Source: Nocardia carnea NBRC 14403
GTDB lineage: Bacteria > Actinomycetota > Actinomycetes > Mycobacteriales > Mycobacteriaceae
DNA: 64,000 nucleotides
Assembly (NCBI RefSeq): GCF_000308515.1
Contig: NZ_BAFV01000123.1
Span: 1 to 64,000, forward strand
Direction of reading: 5' to 3'
Part shown: piece by piece, positions 9,169-17,693 of the stretch
Layout: each line of letters opens with the position of its first letter
Position numbering within the stretch: position 1 is the first letter of the stretch
Program-made: the position numbers and the translations under genes
Notes under the pieces: model-generated
Told to the model about the DNA's origin: nothing
The model's input: the letters and a program-made list of their open reading frames with translations, nothing else
Database searches by the model: none

Positions 9169-9275
9169 ATCAAGGCTCGAGTGTCGATCGCGGTGGGTAA
9201 ACCACGCAAGGGGAGAGGCCGATCCTGCCCATTGCCCATACTTTGCAGTATGAGAACGTAATTCCGGTGCTCGGG
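9169..9275 (-). repeat. Dispersed island repeat, copy A
   Basis: About 107 bp, recognisably similar by eye along its whole length to 12251-12357 and 13421-13525. Shared blocks include GAGTGTCGA, ACCACGCAA and GATCCTGCCC. On the minus strand it lies upstream of the ADP-ribosyltransferase remnant. One frame of each copy reads RN(Y/F)V...(M/I)G.GQ, so the repeats may once have been coding. Confidence 0.65.
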
Positions 9276-9505
9276 ATCGTAGCCATCCGACTCCCGCATG
9301 GTTGGCGATGCCGGTGGTGTCGATGGCGCGGAAGCCGGTAGACTTCGTGATCGCAGATCGGTGGGCAGTATTGCGACCCGTCGGCGGACTGTCGGCTCCG
9401 GTTCAGCCTCGATCCACCGAAAGATTTGGTTTTTGGGTAGGGGTAGCTGCTGGTCTGCCCAGACCTTTCCACTGTTGCTCCTGGGCGTAGGGGTTTTCGC
9501 GGTGT

Positions 9506-10686
9506 TCAGGCGGTCGAGGTCCGGTGATGGCGGCGTGCCACAGACTGCCGCCAGGGGTAGGCCCAGGGCCAGTGCGCGGGCAGGTGTAGGACAGGTCGGC
9601 GTTGCGGGCGGGTGAAACGAGCGGGAACGTTGATGATCTTTCGGCGAAGGGTCACCCCTCGAGCGCGACCCAGTTGCGGATCAGCGAGCCGACCGGCGGC
9701 CCGAAGCAGGTTGTGGGCGATCGCCGCGCACAGCGCCCAGGCCGAACTCGAGCCGAAACGCTTTGCACCAGAAGGCCGTCGATCAAATCGCCGAACACGG
9801 TTTCGATGACGGCATGGCGGCGGTGAATGAGATCGGCGTCGACGACCGGTTCGGTCGAGTCGGTGAAGAACGGGTGATACCGCCAGACCGGGAACAATTT
9901 GTCTTGGCGCGCGGCGTCTTTGACGCGGCGTACAATCAGCCGGGCGGTCACCGCTTCGGGCACGGAAGCGAACCCGGTATACGAGATTTCGGCGACCTCA
10001 GCATCGGAAATCCATTCCCCGGTATCCGGATCCTGCACCGCACCTGGATACTCCACCGGCGTCCACGCCCGATCACCGATTGCGTCGATCGCGCGCCGCA
10101 GGGCCCGGTTCTTCGTCAACACCACCGAGAGCCGGGCACCTGCGCGCCGACAGGCCGCGATGACCGCGCGGCCACCGAAAGCGGAATCAACCCGAACCAG
10201 GATCTCCCCGCTCCCCCATGCCCCGCGGGCGCAGGCGATGGCTTGGGCGACCATCCGGGCGGCGCCTTTGGCCGCAGATCGACCCGCTGACACAGCCGGG
10301 ACAAGTGCGCACCCAGCACCGACGCCAACTGTCGTCCGTGACCGAAAGTGAACTCACGCAACAAAGTGCCGACCGCCGACGGCGCATACACCCGATGGAA
10401 CACTCGCGACATTCCACCGCTGCGCAGCACATCGACATCATCGATGCTGTCCTCACCAGCGCACATCCCCGCGATCAGCGTCGTCAACTTCGGACCCGGG
10501 TTCGCCGCTGCGGAGCGGATCCGCGGCTCGGTGATCGCTACCTCCTGCGCCCGCAGTTCACCCAGCCCGGTCTGCTCGCCCAGCCGCATCACCGGCACCA
10601 GTCCGGCCAGTGACACGAGACTCTGATCATCGAACACCGCTGACTCCGCGGCGAGCCTATGCAAACTTGCACCCGAAGTGCCTTTC
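9506..10686 (-). pseudogene. IS1380-family transposase, internally deleted
   Basis: The N-terminal part has LVSLAGLVPVMRLGEQTG, CAGEDSIDDVDVLRSGGM and REFTFGHGRQLASVLGAHLS, typical of IS1380. After about 10280 the sequence jumps to AAKGAARMVAQAI, omitting the segment with the first catalytic Asp. It continues with ILVRVDSAFGG and RRHAVIETVFGDLIDG. Another frameshift near 9770 leads to the family's C-terminus (TLRRKIINVPARFTRPQR) and a stop at 9506. It is not functional, and the inverted-repeat ends were not resolved. Confidence 0.82.
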
Positions 10687-10806
10687 CGAGCCGGACCGAT
10701 CACTGCCCCGACAACAGTGATCTTCCCAGCTCAAAGGGCATTTCTCCATCCACGCCACCCCAACTCGGCAGTAACCGATCGGTGGATCGAGGCCAAGAGA
10801 TCGGTC

Positions 10807-11024
10807 CAGAGTGAGTTTCCGGAGGCAGCGGACCGGGCAAGCCAGGGTCAGTGGTGCTTGGTGGATATCGGCGCGCCGTTAGTAGCGGGTCCGCAAAACG
10901 TTTGAGGGCGTGCAGCCATGCGACGCCCCGCTCGACCGGCCACCGGAGCTTCCTCAATCGGGAGCCGTGGCCGGTGCTGCGCCGGGCGTCGGTATGCATC
11001 GCGAGGGGCCGACGCCCAGGCAAT
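10807..11024 (-). pseudogene. IS5-family transposase C-terminal remnant
   Basis: The minus strand encodes RKLRWPVERGVAWLHALKRF, the end of the IS5-type catalytic domain, then after a frameshift a tail of the YERRADIH-type. Bases 10807-10893 closely match 15341-15427 in the same orientation. Only the last part of the transposase gene survives. Confidence 0.7.
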
Positions 11025-11056
11025 AGGGCGATGCCGCAGCATGCCGGTGTCGGCCG

Positions 11057-11998
11057 TTACCCCGGGTCGGCTCGGTCATCCGGCTTCCCGAGTGAAGGGG
11101 GCTCGCCGTCTACGAGGTGGATTGTTGCGCCGGCGGAGTGCGCTTCGAGAGCCGCGGAAACATCGATCCCCTTCCGTCCAGCACTTTCGATCGCTTCTTC
11201 CGGAGCGAGGAAGTCGAACCCTGTGACTTCTTTCTCGTCGACATCGAATTTCATCCCCGACACTCCAGTGCCGGCCGACGCATCGAAGGTCGCCAGGTAG
11301 ATGTAGTCCGTCAACGGATGATCGCGTCCATGTCCGGGATCTGCGGATTTCCTGTTGGTAGCGAGCAGGCGTTCGATCCTGACGGTTTTCCCGATCTCTT
11401 CTCCGAGCTCTTCTCGAACTTCTCGTCGCGCTGCGTCCTCTGGCTGTTCCCTTTTTCGTGGGCCGTTGTCGACGAAGTCTCCGGGCATGGTCCGCTTGCG
11501 TTCGTATGGAGACTGCAGCATCAGAACTCGACCATGCTCATCCATGATGACAACCTTGGCTGCCGCCAAGTTCTCGGGGTCGAGGTTCCCTTCGTCGAAC
11601 TGTCGCCGGAACCATGCCCTGCGGCTGTCGGCTGTGTATTTACCGGCAGCCGCGGACGATGTGGGTGCCGCGGGCGCCCCCTTGGAATTCGGGGTGCCGG
11701 CATGAGAGAGGTCACCTCCGGTGGAGGTTCGATCGGCAAGCACCTCAGGCCCCGGCCGTTTCCCCGGCTCGAGACCGGACACGTCGATCTGACGCCGGCC
11801 CATCAGATCCTGATCGGGTATCGCCTCCGTGGCTCTCTTCGCGATTCCCCCGGCCTCCCGAATCGGATCATTCACCGCGCCGGCCGCGTCGGGGATGATC
11901 TTTTTAGAGAGCTTCGCGGCAACACGCTTGCGGAACCAACCAGCGAGATCTCGCCCGATCACCGCGCGATCACACCGCAGCAAGACTCCGAGAAGCAT
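11057..11998 (-). CDS. Nudix hydrolase-domain protein with unrelated N-terminus
   Basis: Up to 313 residues. The C-terminal part carries a near-canonical Nudix box: a G-P-R-K-R-E turn, then EQPEDAARREVREELGEEIG. The REVREELGEE core is intact, but the spacing before it is one residue short of the usual Gx5E. Nudix enzymes hydrolyse nucleoside diphosphates linked to another group. The N-terminal half is basic, then low-complexity (GAPAAPTSSAAAGKYTADS), and ends in RRAWFRRQFDEGN. The true start is unclear, since coding-like sequence continues upstream in another frame. Repeat copy B lies upstream, so it may be another cassette of the effector run. A housekeeping nucleotide-cleaning role is possible. 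Confidence 0.6.
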   Translation of the reverse strand: MLLGVLLRCDRAVIGRDLAGWFRKRVAAKLSKKIIPDAAGAVNDPIREAGGIAKRATEAIPDQDLMGRRQIDVSGLEPGKRPGPEVLADRTSTGGDLSHAGTPNSKGAPAAPTSSAAAGKYTADSRRAWFRRQFDEGNLDPENLAAAKVVIMDEHGRVLMLQSPYERKRTMPGDFVDNGPRKREQPEDAARREVREELGEEIGKTVRIERLLATNRKSADPGHGRDHPLTDYIYLATFDASAGTGVSGMKFDVDEKEVTGFDFLAPEEAIESAGRKGIDVSAALEAHSAGATIHLVDGEPPSLGKPDDRADPG

Positions 11999-12250
11999 TC
12001 ACACTTGCCGAGCTGCAGTATATTCCGATACAGCACTTCGGCGGCCTCGCTCATCGTCGTGAGAGCGAGGCCGATCATGCGACGGCGGGCCGGACTGGGT
12101 GTGCTCTCGAGCCGCCGCGCCCAGGAAATGATGTCGTGCCGCCGCATGAGCCGCTGCCCTGGAGGTCGGCGCAGCCGGTTGCCGGTCGCCCGCAACACGG
12201 CATCGGCGTGAATGTCGTTCTTGGACGTACTCTCTTCCCGTAATCGGTGG

Positions 12251-12357
12251 ATCAGAGATCGAGTGTCGACTGCTGTGGGTCACCACGCAAAGAGGAGGCC
12301 GGATCCTGCCCCACTCCAATATTCGGGAGTTCCGGAACAAAATTTCGGATTTCGGAT
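12251..12357 (-). repeat. Dispersed island repeat, copy B
   Basis: Similar to copies A and C along its length, beginning ATCAGAGATCGAGTGTCG. On the minus strand it precedes the Nudix gene by about 250 bases. Confidence 0.65.
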
Positions 12358-12575
12358 ACATGATTACCGAACCTCTTACACGGCGGCCGAGAAGTGTGCT
12401 GTCGATGACACGGAGGCTGGAAACAGCGGGCTCGTAGATCGTTGCGCACCGCGACCGACCGTGCTGGTCCTTCCCGAGCGTGCGCGGCCAGGTCTTCCCA
12501 CCTGCAGATCTACAGGTCGATCGCTGGCAGGGATCAGGAAGAGGCCAGCGCGATGAACCCGCTCACCGAGCTCGG

Positions 12576-13400
12576 TCAGGTCCCCAGTGACTCGATCGGG
12601 TGCTCGAAGTCAGCCATGCTGACCTCGACGATGGCAAACGGCTCCACCTCGCCGGTAGCGCGCAGTTCGGGGGTTCGGGGGCCTGTCTGTGGTTCTGGCC
12701 AGCCGGTAGGAGTCGGGAGCTCACCCGACTCGAAGTGCTTTCGGTCCAGTACATGGACGTGGCCAGAGTATCTCATCTGCGATTCGGGTTCGTCGGCAAT
12801 CGCTGCGCGATAGGTTATAGTGCCGTCGTCGTTGATTTGGTAACCACATCGCGCGCGGCCCTTGAAAAGCGCCAGGAAAATCGGAACATCGAATCTGGTG
12901 TCGGCGCATATGGCAGGTTCACCATCGGGATATCGGCGACCGCCACTGTCGATCCAGTTCATCTGGCGTGGTTCGAGTTTGAAGATGGCATCAGCGCTGC
13001 CGTGGAAGACGATCCGGTCGCCATAGATCGACGACAGATCTTCGAGGGCTCGACGGCCTCGCAACATGATCGGTCCATTGCGATCCGGCTCAGGAACAGC
13101 GGGGGGGACATGAGACCGGCTCTCGCTTGCGTGATCGAATGAAGACCCGATTCGGTGTTCGAGTTCACCGAACACCTCTCCGACGGTCTTCAACCCACGC
13201 GCTGAACCTGTGGTGTGTGCCGCGAGTTTGCTGCATAGATTCCGAAAAGCGCAGTCCAGTCGTTGGACAGCGAAAATCATTCCAGTGCTGGGGGATTGCA
13301 TGAAGTGTCTCGAGCGCCTTCCTCGCCTCAGCGGCCTCCCGTCGCCGGTGCGCCGATGTGGGCACCTCGATATCCGCCGCATCGTTGCCTTGCACCTCAC
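12576..13400 (-). CDS. Putative effector-domain protein, unknown type
   Basis: Up to 274 residues. The first third is Arg/Ser-rich and may not be translated. From about residue 115 it looks like real protein: LSSIYGDRIVFHGS, then LEPRQMNWIDSGGRRYPDG, EPAICADTRFDVPIFLALF and a C-terminal Asp/Glu-rich strand region. The HGS...LEPRQ...DGEPAI order occurs, as I recall, in actinobacterial toxin-like domains without an assigned activity. The start cannot be fixed. Repeat copy C lies immediately upstream. Confidence 0.45.
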   Translation of the reverse strand: MRCKATMRRISRCPHRRTGDGRPLRRGRRSRHFMQSPSTGMIFAVQRLDCAFRNLCSKLAAHTTGSARGLKTVGEVFGELEHRIGSSFDHASESRSHVPPAVPEPDRNGPIMLRGRRALEDLSSIYGDRIVFHGSADAIFKLEPRQMNWIDSGGRRYPDGEPAICADTRFDVPIFLALFKGRARCGYQINDDGTITYRAAIADEPESQMRYSGHVHVLDRKHFESGELPTPTGWPEPQTGPRTPELRATGEVEPFAIVEVSMADFEHPIESLGT

Positions 13401-13420
13401 TGCCCATAGGGCGCAAGGCG

Positions 13421-13525
13421 ATCAGCGATCGAGTTTCGGCTGCCACAGTCGAATACGCAATCGAGGCACCGGTCCCTGCCCCGCACCGATACTTCGGAAC
13501 ACCAGAACATAATTTCGAGCCTTGA
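13421..13525 (-). repeat. Dispersed island repeat, copy C
   Basis: The third copy, about 105 bp. It shares ATCAGCGATCGAG, ATACGCAA, CCCTGCCCC and ATAATTTCG blocks with copy B. It lies between the broken immunity-like gene and the unknown effector gene. Confidence 0.65.
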
Positions 13526-13707
13526 GTACGACGGGCTCCCATCGGCCGCCGCATCCTCGCGGTGGGGAGAATATCGTTCTCATGCTGGTCCTCGCGATCG
13601 GCCTCGCCACCAGGTGCCGGTGTTCGCGCCACGAAGGTTCGAGAGGCCGATGGCCGGGCCCGCACTCGCGGAGCGCGATGGCGCTCACTGCAACCAAGCT
13701 CGGGCAG

Positions 13708-14228
13708 TCATAGTCCGAGAGTGCGCGGGCGAGCGCCCGTGTCGACAGCTTTGCCGGGGAGCCGATCTGGTCGATTGCGCATCGGCGGCTCACGCGGTGC
13801 CGCCGACCACCAGGCCGCGGGTTCGAAGGTGAGGTTCGGCCCGGCCTGCGACCAGACCGCGGCGATCTCGGGATCGAGCAGAAACCCTTGCTGCGCAACA
13901 GCCTACGTAGCCCGGCGAGGGCATCGGCGAGGTGTAGCGGGTGGAACGGTGGTCGGCCGTGTGCGGTGTAGGTGAGACTGCTGATGCCGTATTCCTCGGT
14001 TTCGGGAATGTACCCGCCCGCCAGTTCCGCATCCCAGCCATCGGCGGTGGCGGCGACGGCCGGGTCGTAGCCTCCGGTTTCGAGCACATCGGTCGATTCC
14101 ACGATCCCCTTCTGGTGCGGATCAGTTCGGCGCGCGGGTTCATCCGCCGTAGCGTCGCCTCCACCGCGCCGACCATGGTGTCGAGCCGGGCAAGCTCGCC
14201 CAGGGAGAACCCGTCACCGCGACGCGCC
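13708..14228 (-). pseudogene. Immunity-like gene, frameshifted
   Basis: Coding sequence runs through at least two frameshifts. It begins with LGELARLDTMVGAVEATLRR, continues in a second frame with GYDPAVAATADGWDAELAGG and PFHPLHLADALAGLRRLL, then in a third with FLLDPEIAAVWSQAGPNLTF to a stop at 13708. It follows the ADP-ribosyltransferase gene in the same direction, as immunity genes follow toxins. The pairing is inferred from position only, and no immunity family was recognised. Confidence 0.45.
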
Positions 14229-14365
14229 GCCCGTCCCCAGTGGCCCCGGGCATGTCCGGTTGTGGTGCGTGATCGCCGATCGGACCACGTACATCGAGTG
14301 GCCCGAACACCTCGGAACGATCCGGACAGCTTCGGCGGGGTCGTCGGAGTGGCGGACAGCGGCGA

Positions 14366-15250
14366 TCACCGTTCGGTCACCACCGCGGTCCGGTTCAACA
14401 CCACCCAGTACTGGTCGCCCATCCGCCAATTCGAGCCGTTGGTGGAGTACGCGTCGTAGCCCTGCGCGGCGGCGAAGCGGCCCAGGTCCTCGTAGACAGA
14501 ATACGCATTCCCCAGCTTCTGGATCTGTGCCGCTGTTTCCGGTGTCGGATCCAATTTTTTGAGCCGCATCCTCTCGGTGAAGATCGCGTGGCGCGCTGCC
14601 TCCTGTTCGCGACTCAACTGGGTTATATGTGCGGTTTTGCTATCAGGACGCAACGCCATTCTGATCACACCGTCAGGGTTGTTGTCGGCATAGTCGAGCG
14701 CGGACCTGTACAGGTTCGTGGCGTAGGTGCCGTTCCCGGTCGCGAGAAATGCCTCGGGTGAGCTCGAGGTATGCGGCCCGTACTTGAAATCGTGGGCGTA
14801 CCTCAGGTCGGTGACACCGCGGAACAGTTGCTGGCCACCGGCGGCGACAACCTCGTCCACACCGTGTGCGTCGGTCAGCGTCGGTGGGCCGTCGAAACCC
14901 TGTACCCGGTAGATCTCGGCGAGGCCGGGGTCGCTCCGACCCTCGAACCACTGGTCCAGTTTGGTACGAACGACCGCGCAGTCCAACCTGTCCAGCAGAT
15001 TCCTCCCGCGCGAGTAGTTCGATCGGGACAGCTGCGGCAGGCCGCTGCGCTCACGCCGGGCGAACAAATTCGAAAAGGCGCCGCGCATACCGTGGGGGTT
15101 GTCCGCGGCATCCAGTTCCCGTGCGGCGTTCATGGCCGCTTCGCTGATCAGGCGGGTTCTGCCGGCCGAAGCACGCGTGCCCGCTCGCAGCACGCATGCG
15201 AGCCGGTTTCCGATCGACTGCATTACGTCGATCAACGAGCGAGACAGCAC
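14366..15250 (-). CDS. ADP-ribosyltransferase-like effector
   Basis: 294 residues in an intact frame. From about residue 140 it has an ART-type pattern. The candidate NAD-binding arginine is in QQLFRGV (R144). It is followed by GNGTYAT (172-178), ALDYADN (184-190) and a conserved-looking C-terminal strand YWVVLNRTAVV. The N-terminal 130 residues are helical with basic patches, and no signal peptide or WXG100 domain is present. It is probably the detached toxic end of a larger secreted protein, or a truncated gene whose 5' part was lost. The start (GTG 15250) is uncertain. Confidence 0.6.
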   Translation of the reverse strand: MLSRSLIDVMQSIGNRLACVLRAGTRASAGRTRLISEAAMNAARELDAADNPHGMRGAFSNLFARRERSGLPQLSRSNYSRGRNLLDRLDCAVVRTKLDQWFEGRSDPGLAEIYRVQGFDGPPTLTDAHGVDEVVAAGGQQLFRGVTDLRYAHDFKYGPHTSSSPEAFLATGNGTYATNLYRSALDYADNNPDGVIRMALRPDSKTAHITQLSREQEAARHAIFTERMRLKKLDPTPETAAQIQKLGNAYSVYEDLGRFAAAQGYDAYSTNGSNWRMGDQYWVVLNRTAVVTER

Positions 15251-15334
15251 AGAGGTCCTCGGGCCGGTGCGGTCCGATCCGCGGACCGCCTTCGCCGCAT
15301 TATTGCCCAGCGGTAGCCGTCTCGCTGTAAAGAG

Positions 15335-15450
15335 ATCAGTTCAGAATGTGTTTGCGGAGGCATATGACCGAGCAGGCCAGGTTCAGTAGTGTTTGGTGGA
15401 TATCGGCGCGGCGTTCGTAGCGGATTCGTCTCCTCGGCGGGGCACGTCGA
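15335..15450 (-). pseudogene. IS5-family transposase C-terminal remnant, second copy
   Basis: The minus strand encodes RYERRADIHQTLLNLACSVI followed by CLRKH and a stop at 15335, the typical C-terminus of IS5-type transposases. It matches 10807-10893. The upstream part of the gene is missing. Confidence 0.75.
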
Positions 15451-15558
15451 ACATGGGAACGGGGACGACCTGCGGTTTTCGGGTGGCCGACTGGTGATCG
15501 AAGCCGACTACCAACTGTAGGCCGGACCCGGTGACCATGTAGACATCTGGAACTGCAA

Positions 15559-15594
15559 CGGCAGGTTACTGGTTCGAGTCCAGTTGGGGGAGCA
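15559..15594 (+). repeat. Right attachment-site repeat (attR-like)
   Basis: Exact copy of 2192-2227, the tRNA-Asn 3' end without the rest of the tRNA. It marks the right end of the island. Confidence 0.9.
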
Positions 15595-15754
15595 ATATCA
15601 GTATCCCGACCAGCGGTTACATCCGAAAGGTCGAGAGCAATTCGTGCCGCAGTCGCCGGAACCGTAGATGGATCGCTGTAGATTTGCACCGCGTGTGTTG
15701 GTTGCGCTGAGCGGAATGTGTCGTGTCCGCCCGCTGAGCGTTGAGTTTTGTTGA

Positions 15755-16297
15755 ACCCGACGTGACCGGCAGGCCGGGGCTTACAGGGCCTATGTTCCGG
15801 ACCCGCTCGGAGTGGACCTACCGCAGATCGGCCCGGGCGCTCAACAGGCTGCGGAAGCGCGGACCGACATCTACCTGGCAGGCCTGACCTCCTACCGTGA
15901 ACCGAAACCGCACATCGACGAGTGGATCATCGGGTTCGCTCAGGCCGCCGAGCAAGCAGCGCAAACCGGAGTGAAGCTGGCCCGGGACGCTTCCGCACTC
16001 GACGAGCAACTGCTGCAACGCCTCGTCGAGCACCGTCGCAGGCAGGGCACCAGCCCTGATCTACCCCGGCGAGGCGCGGTCGCCCTGAAGATCCTCGCGG
16101 ACCTGTCCATTCACCCCGTAATCACCACGGAATCTGCCGCCGCCCGGTATGGCGTCTCGGCCGTCGCCGCCCACCGTGCCCTCACTGGGCTCTTCGACGC
16201 TGGAGTGCTCGGTCGCTCGAAAAATCACAAGGGCAAAATTGTTTGCTACACCGCCGATGCCCACCTGGGCCGATTGCGTATCGATTCACCGGAATAA
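15755..16297 (+). pseudogene. Fic-family protein, C-terminal remnant
   Basis: The frame opens after a stop at 15752 without a proper start. The protein has a helical region (DEWIIGFAQAAEQAAQTGVK) and a C-terminal winged-helix-like domain: HPVITTESAAARYGVS, then ALTGLFDAGVLGRSKNHKGK. This matches the C-terminal half of Fic/DOC proteins that AMPylate targets. The catalytic HPFxxGNGR motif is absent, so it is a truncated remnant. It lies just outside the right end of the island, so island entry may have removed its 5' part. Confidence 0.65.
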
Positions 16298-16352
16298 CTC
16301 CGGGCTCGGACAGCCACACCACTGCACCGGCTCCGCAAGGTTCTGGGAAGTG

Positions 16353-17693
16353 TCAGCGTAACCGCATCGGTATTCCCGCGACGGCCAAAACGACCGACTC
16401 CGACGCGGCGGCTATGCGAGAGTTGACCGTTCCCAGGAGGTCTCGGAACAATCGTCCCGAGGCCGAGGCCGGGACCACGCCGCTGCCGACTTCGTTGCTC
16501 ACCGCGATCACCGGAACCTCGCAGGCCTGCCAGGCGGTGACGAGGTCTTCGATATCGGCGTGGACGGGTGCGAGATCGGCTCCCTCCCAGATGTTGTGGG
16601 CGTCGAGGCGGGCGGTCAGCCAGGTGCCGAGGCAGTCGACGAGCAGGGGCTGGGTTGCGGTGGTGAGTGCTGTGGCGACATCGTCGGTTTCGAGGGTGGT
16701 CCAAGAGGCGGGGCGGCGTTCGCGGTGCAGGGTGACGCGCCGGTCCCATTCGGCGTCGCCGTCGCGGGTGCCGCCGGTGGCGACGTAGGTGACGGCCGGG
16801 TGCGCGGCGAGCAGGTCTTCGGCATGCCGGGATTTGCCGGAGCGCACGCCGCCGAGGACAAGGGTGCGGTGAGGAGCCGGGCGGGGCGGTTCGCCCGCGT
16901 ACAGCACTTCGCCGTCGCGGCCCGGCCGGGCGCCGTGGGTTCGCAATCGTCGCTCCAGTTCGTCGATCGGTGGATTGTGGTGGCCCAGGTGGACGGCGAC
17001 CACATCGGTCGCGGCGGTGACGGCCGCGGCGTCGCGCAATCCGGTGAGCAGTTCGGCGAATTCGGGGAGGCCGAGGTGCTGGTCGGAAAGTTCGGACCGG
17101 TCGCCGAAAGTCTCCTCCAGGAACACTGCGTCGTAGGCGGCGTCGCGGACCGCGTCGAACCACGATGCCGGCCAAGGCCCGGTATCGCACGCCCACAGCA
17201 GGCGTGCACCGCCGGGGGCGGTGAGGTCGTAGAGGACGGTGTCGCCGTCGTGGAAGACCCGGTGCCGGGCGGGCAGGACGGTGATCTCGTAGGCGCCGGC
17301 GGACAGGCGGTCCCCGGCTTGCACCGGGCGGAATCGCACCGGGTCGTCCGGCCCGACCCATGGGCGGCAGGCGTCGAGTGCGGCGGCGGGGCCGATCACC
17401 TCGAGTTCGAGGCCGGTGTCGATCCAGGACCGGAACAGCAGGGCTTGCGGTCCGAGATGGTCGGGGTGGGCGTGGGTGAGCAGGATATGACGCACTCCGG
17501 CGAGGGTGCGGCCGAGGCGCACGGCGGCCCGCGGGGCTTCGGGACCGCAGTCGAGCAGCAGGACGTCGTCGACGAGAGCGGAGGTCTGGCCGCGGATCTG
17601 CCCGCGCGCGGCGGCGTCACGGCAGGATTCGCAGCGGCAGAAGGGGGAGGGCCAGCCGTCGGCCGCGCCGGTGCCGAGCAGGACGATCTCCAT
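16353..17693 (-). CDS. Metallo-beta-lactamase/CobU fusion protein
   Basis: 446 residues with two domains. Residues 1 to about 265 are a metallo-beta-lactamase fold of the PhnP-like kind: a CRCESC cluster at 19-24, the metal motif THAHPDHLG (H74, H76, D78, H79), D170 in WACDTG and HLGHH near 236. Residues about 275-446 are CobU, the adenosylcobinamide kinase/guanylyltransferase of cobalamin nucleotide-loop assembly, with P-loop GGVRSGKS (281-288) and the CobU C-terminus. The ATG at 17693 overlaps the ATPase gene stop by one base (TGATG). It is last in a riboswitch-controlled cobalamin operon. The hydrolase substrate is unknown; a corrinoid or nucleotide phosphoester is an inference. Confidence 0.85.
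   Translation of the reverse strand: MEIVLLGTGAADGWPSPFCRCESCRDAAARGQIRGQTSALVDDVLLLDCGPEAPRAAVRLGRTLAGVRHILLTHAHPDHLGPQALLFRSWIDTGLELEVIGPAAALDACRPWVGPDDPVRFRPVQAGDRLSAGAYEITVLPARHRVFHDGDTVLYDLTAPGGARLLWACDTGPWPASWFDAVRDAAYDAVFLEETFGDRSELSDQHLGLPEFAELLTGLRDAAAVTAATDVVAVHLGHHNPPIDELERRLRTHGARPGRDGEVLYAGEPPRPAPHRTLVLGGVRSGKSRHAEDLLAAHPAVTYVATGGTRDGDAEWDRRVTLHRERRPASWTTLETDDVATALTTATQPLLVDCLGTWLTARLDAHNIWEGADLAPVHADIEDLVTAWQACEVPVIAVSNEVGSGVVPASASGRLFRDLLGTVNSRIAAASESVVLAVAGIPMRLR

Larger units (their letters stand above)
2228..15594. mobile_element. Decayed genomic island integrated at tRNA-Asn
   Basis: About 13.4 kb lies between the two 36-bp tRNA-Asn repeats. The content is accessory: a VapBC-like pair, broken IS3, IS1380 and IS5 copies, and orphan effector domains mostly on the minus strand. 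Several reading frames are frameshifted. No integrase, excisionase or replication gene was found, so the island is probably fixed. Core-type genes resume soon after the right repeat. Confidence 0.8.

Noticed and set aside
9298..9615. Plus-strand frame after repeat copy A
   Set aside because: It runs antisense to the end of the IS1380 transposase remnant and has no family features.
15336..15689. Minus-strand open frame containing PPTGLEPVT
   Set aside because: This peptide is the well-known false translation of a tRNA 3' end. Here it comes from the attR copy of tRNA-Asn. Only the last part (YERRADIH ...) is real coding sequence, as an IS5 remnant.
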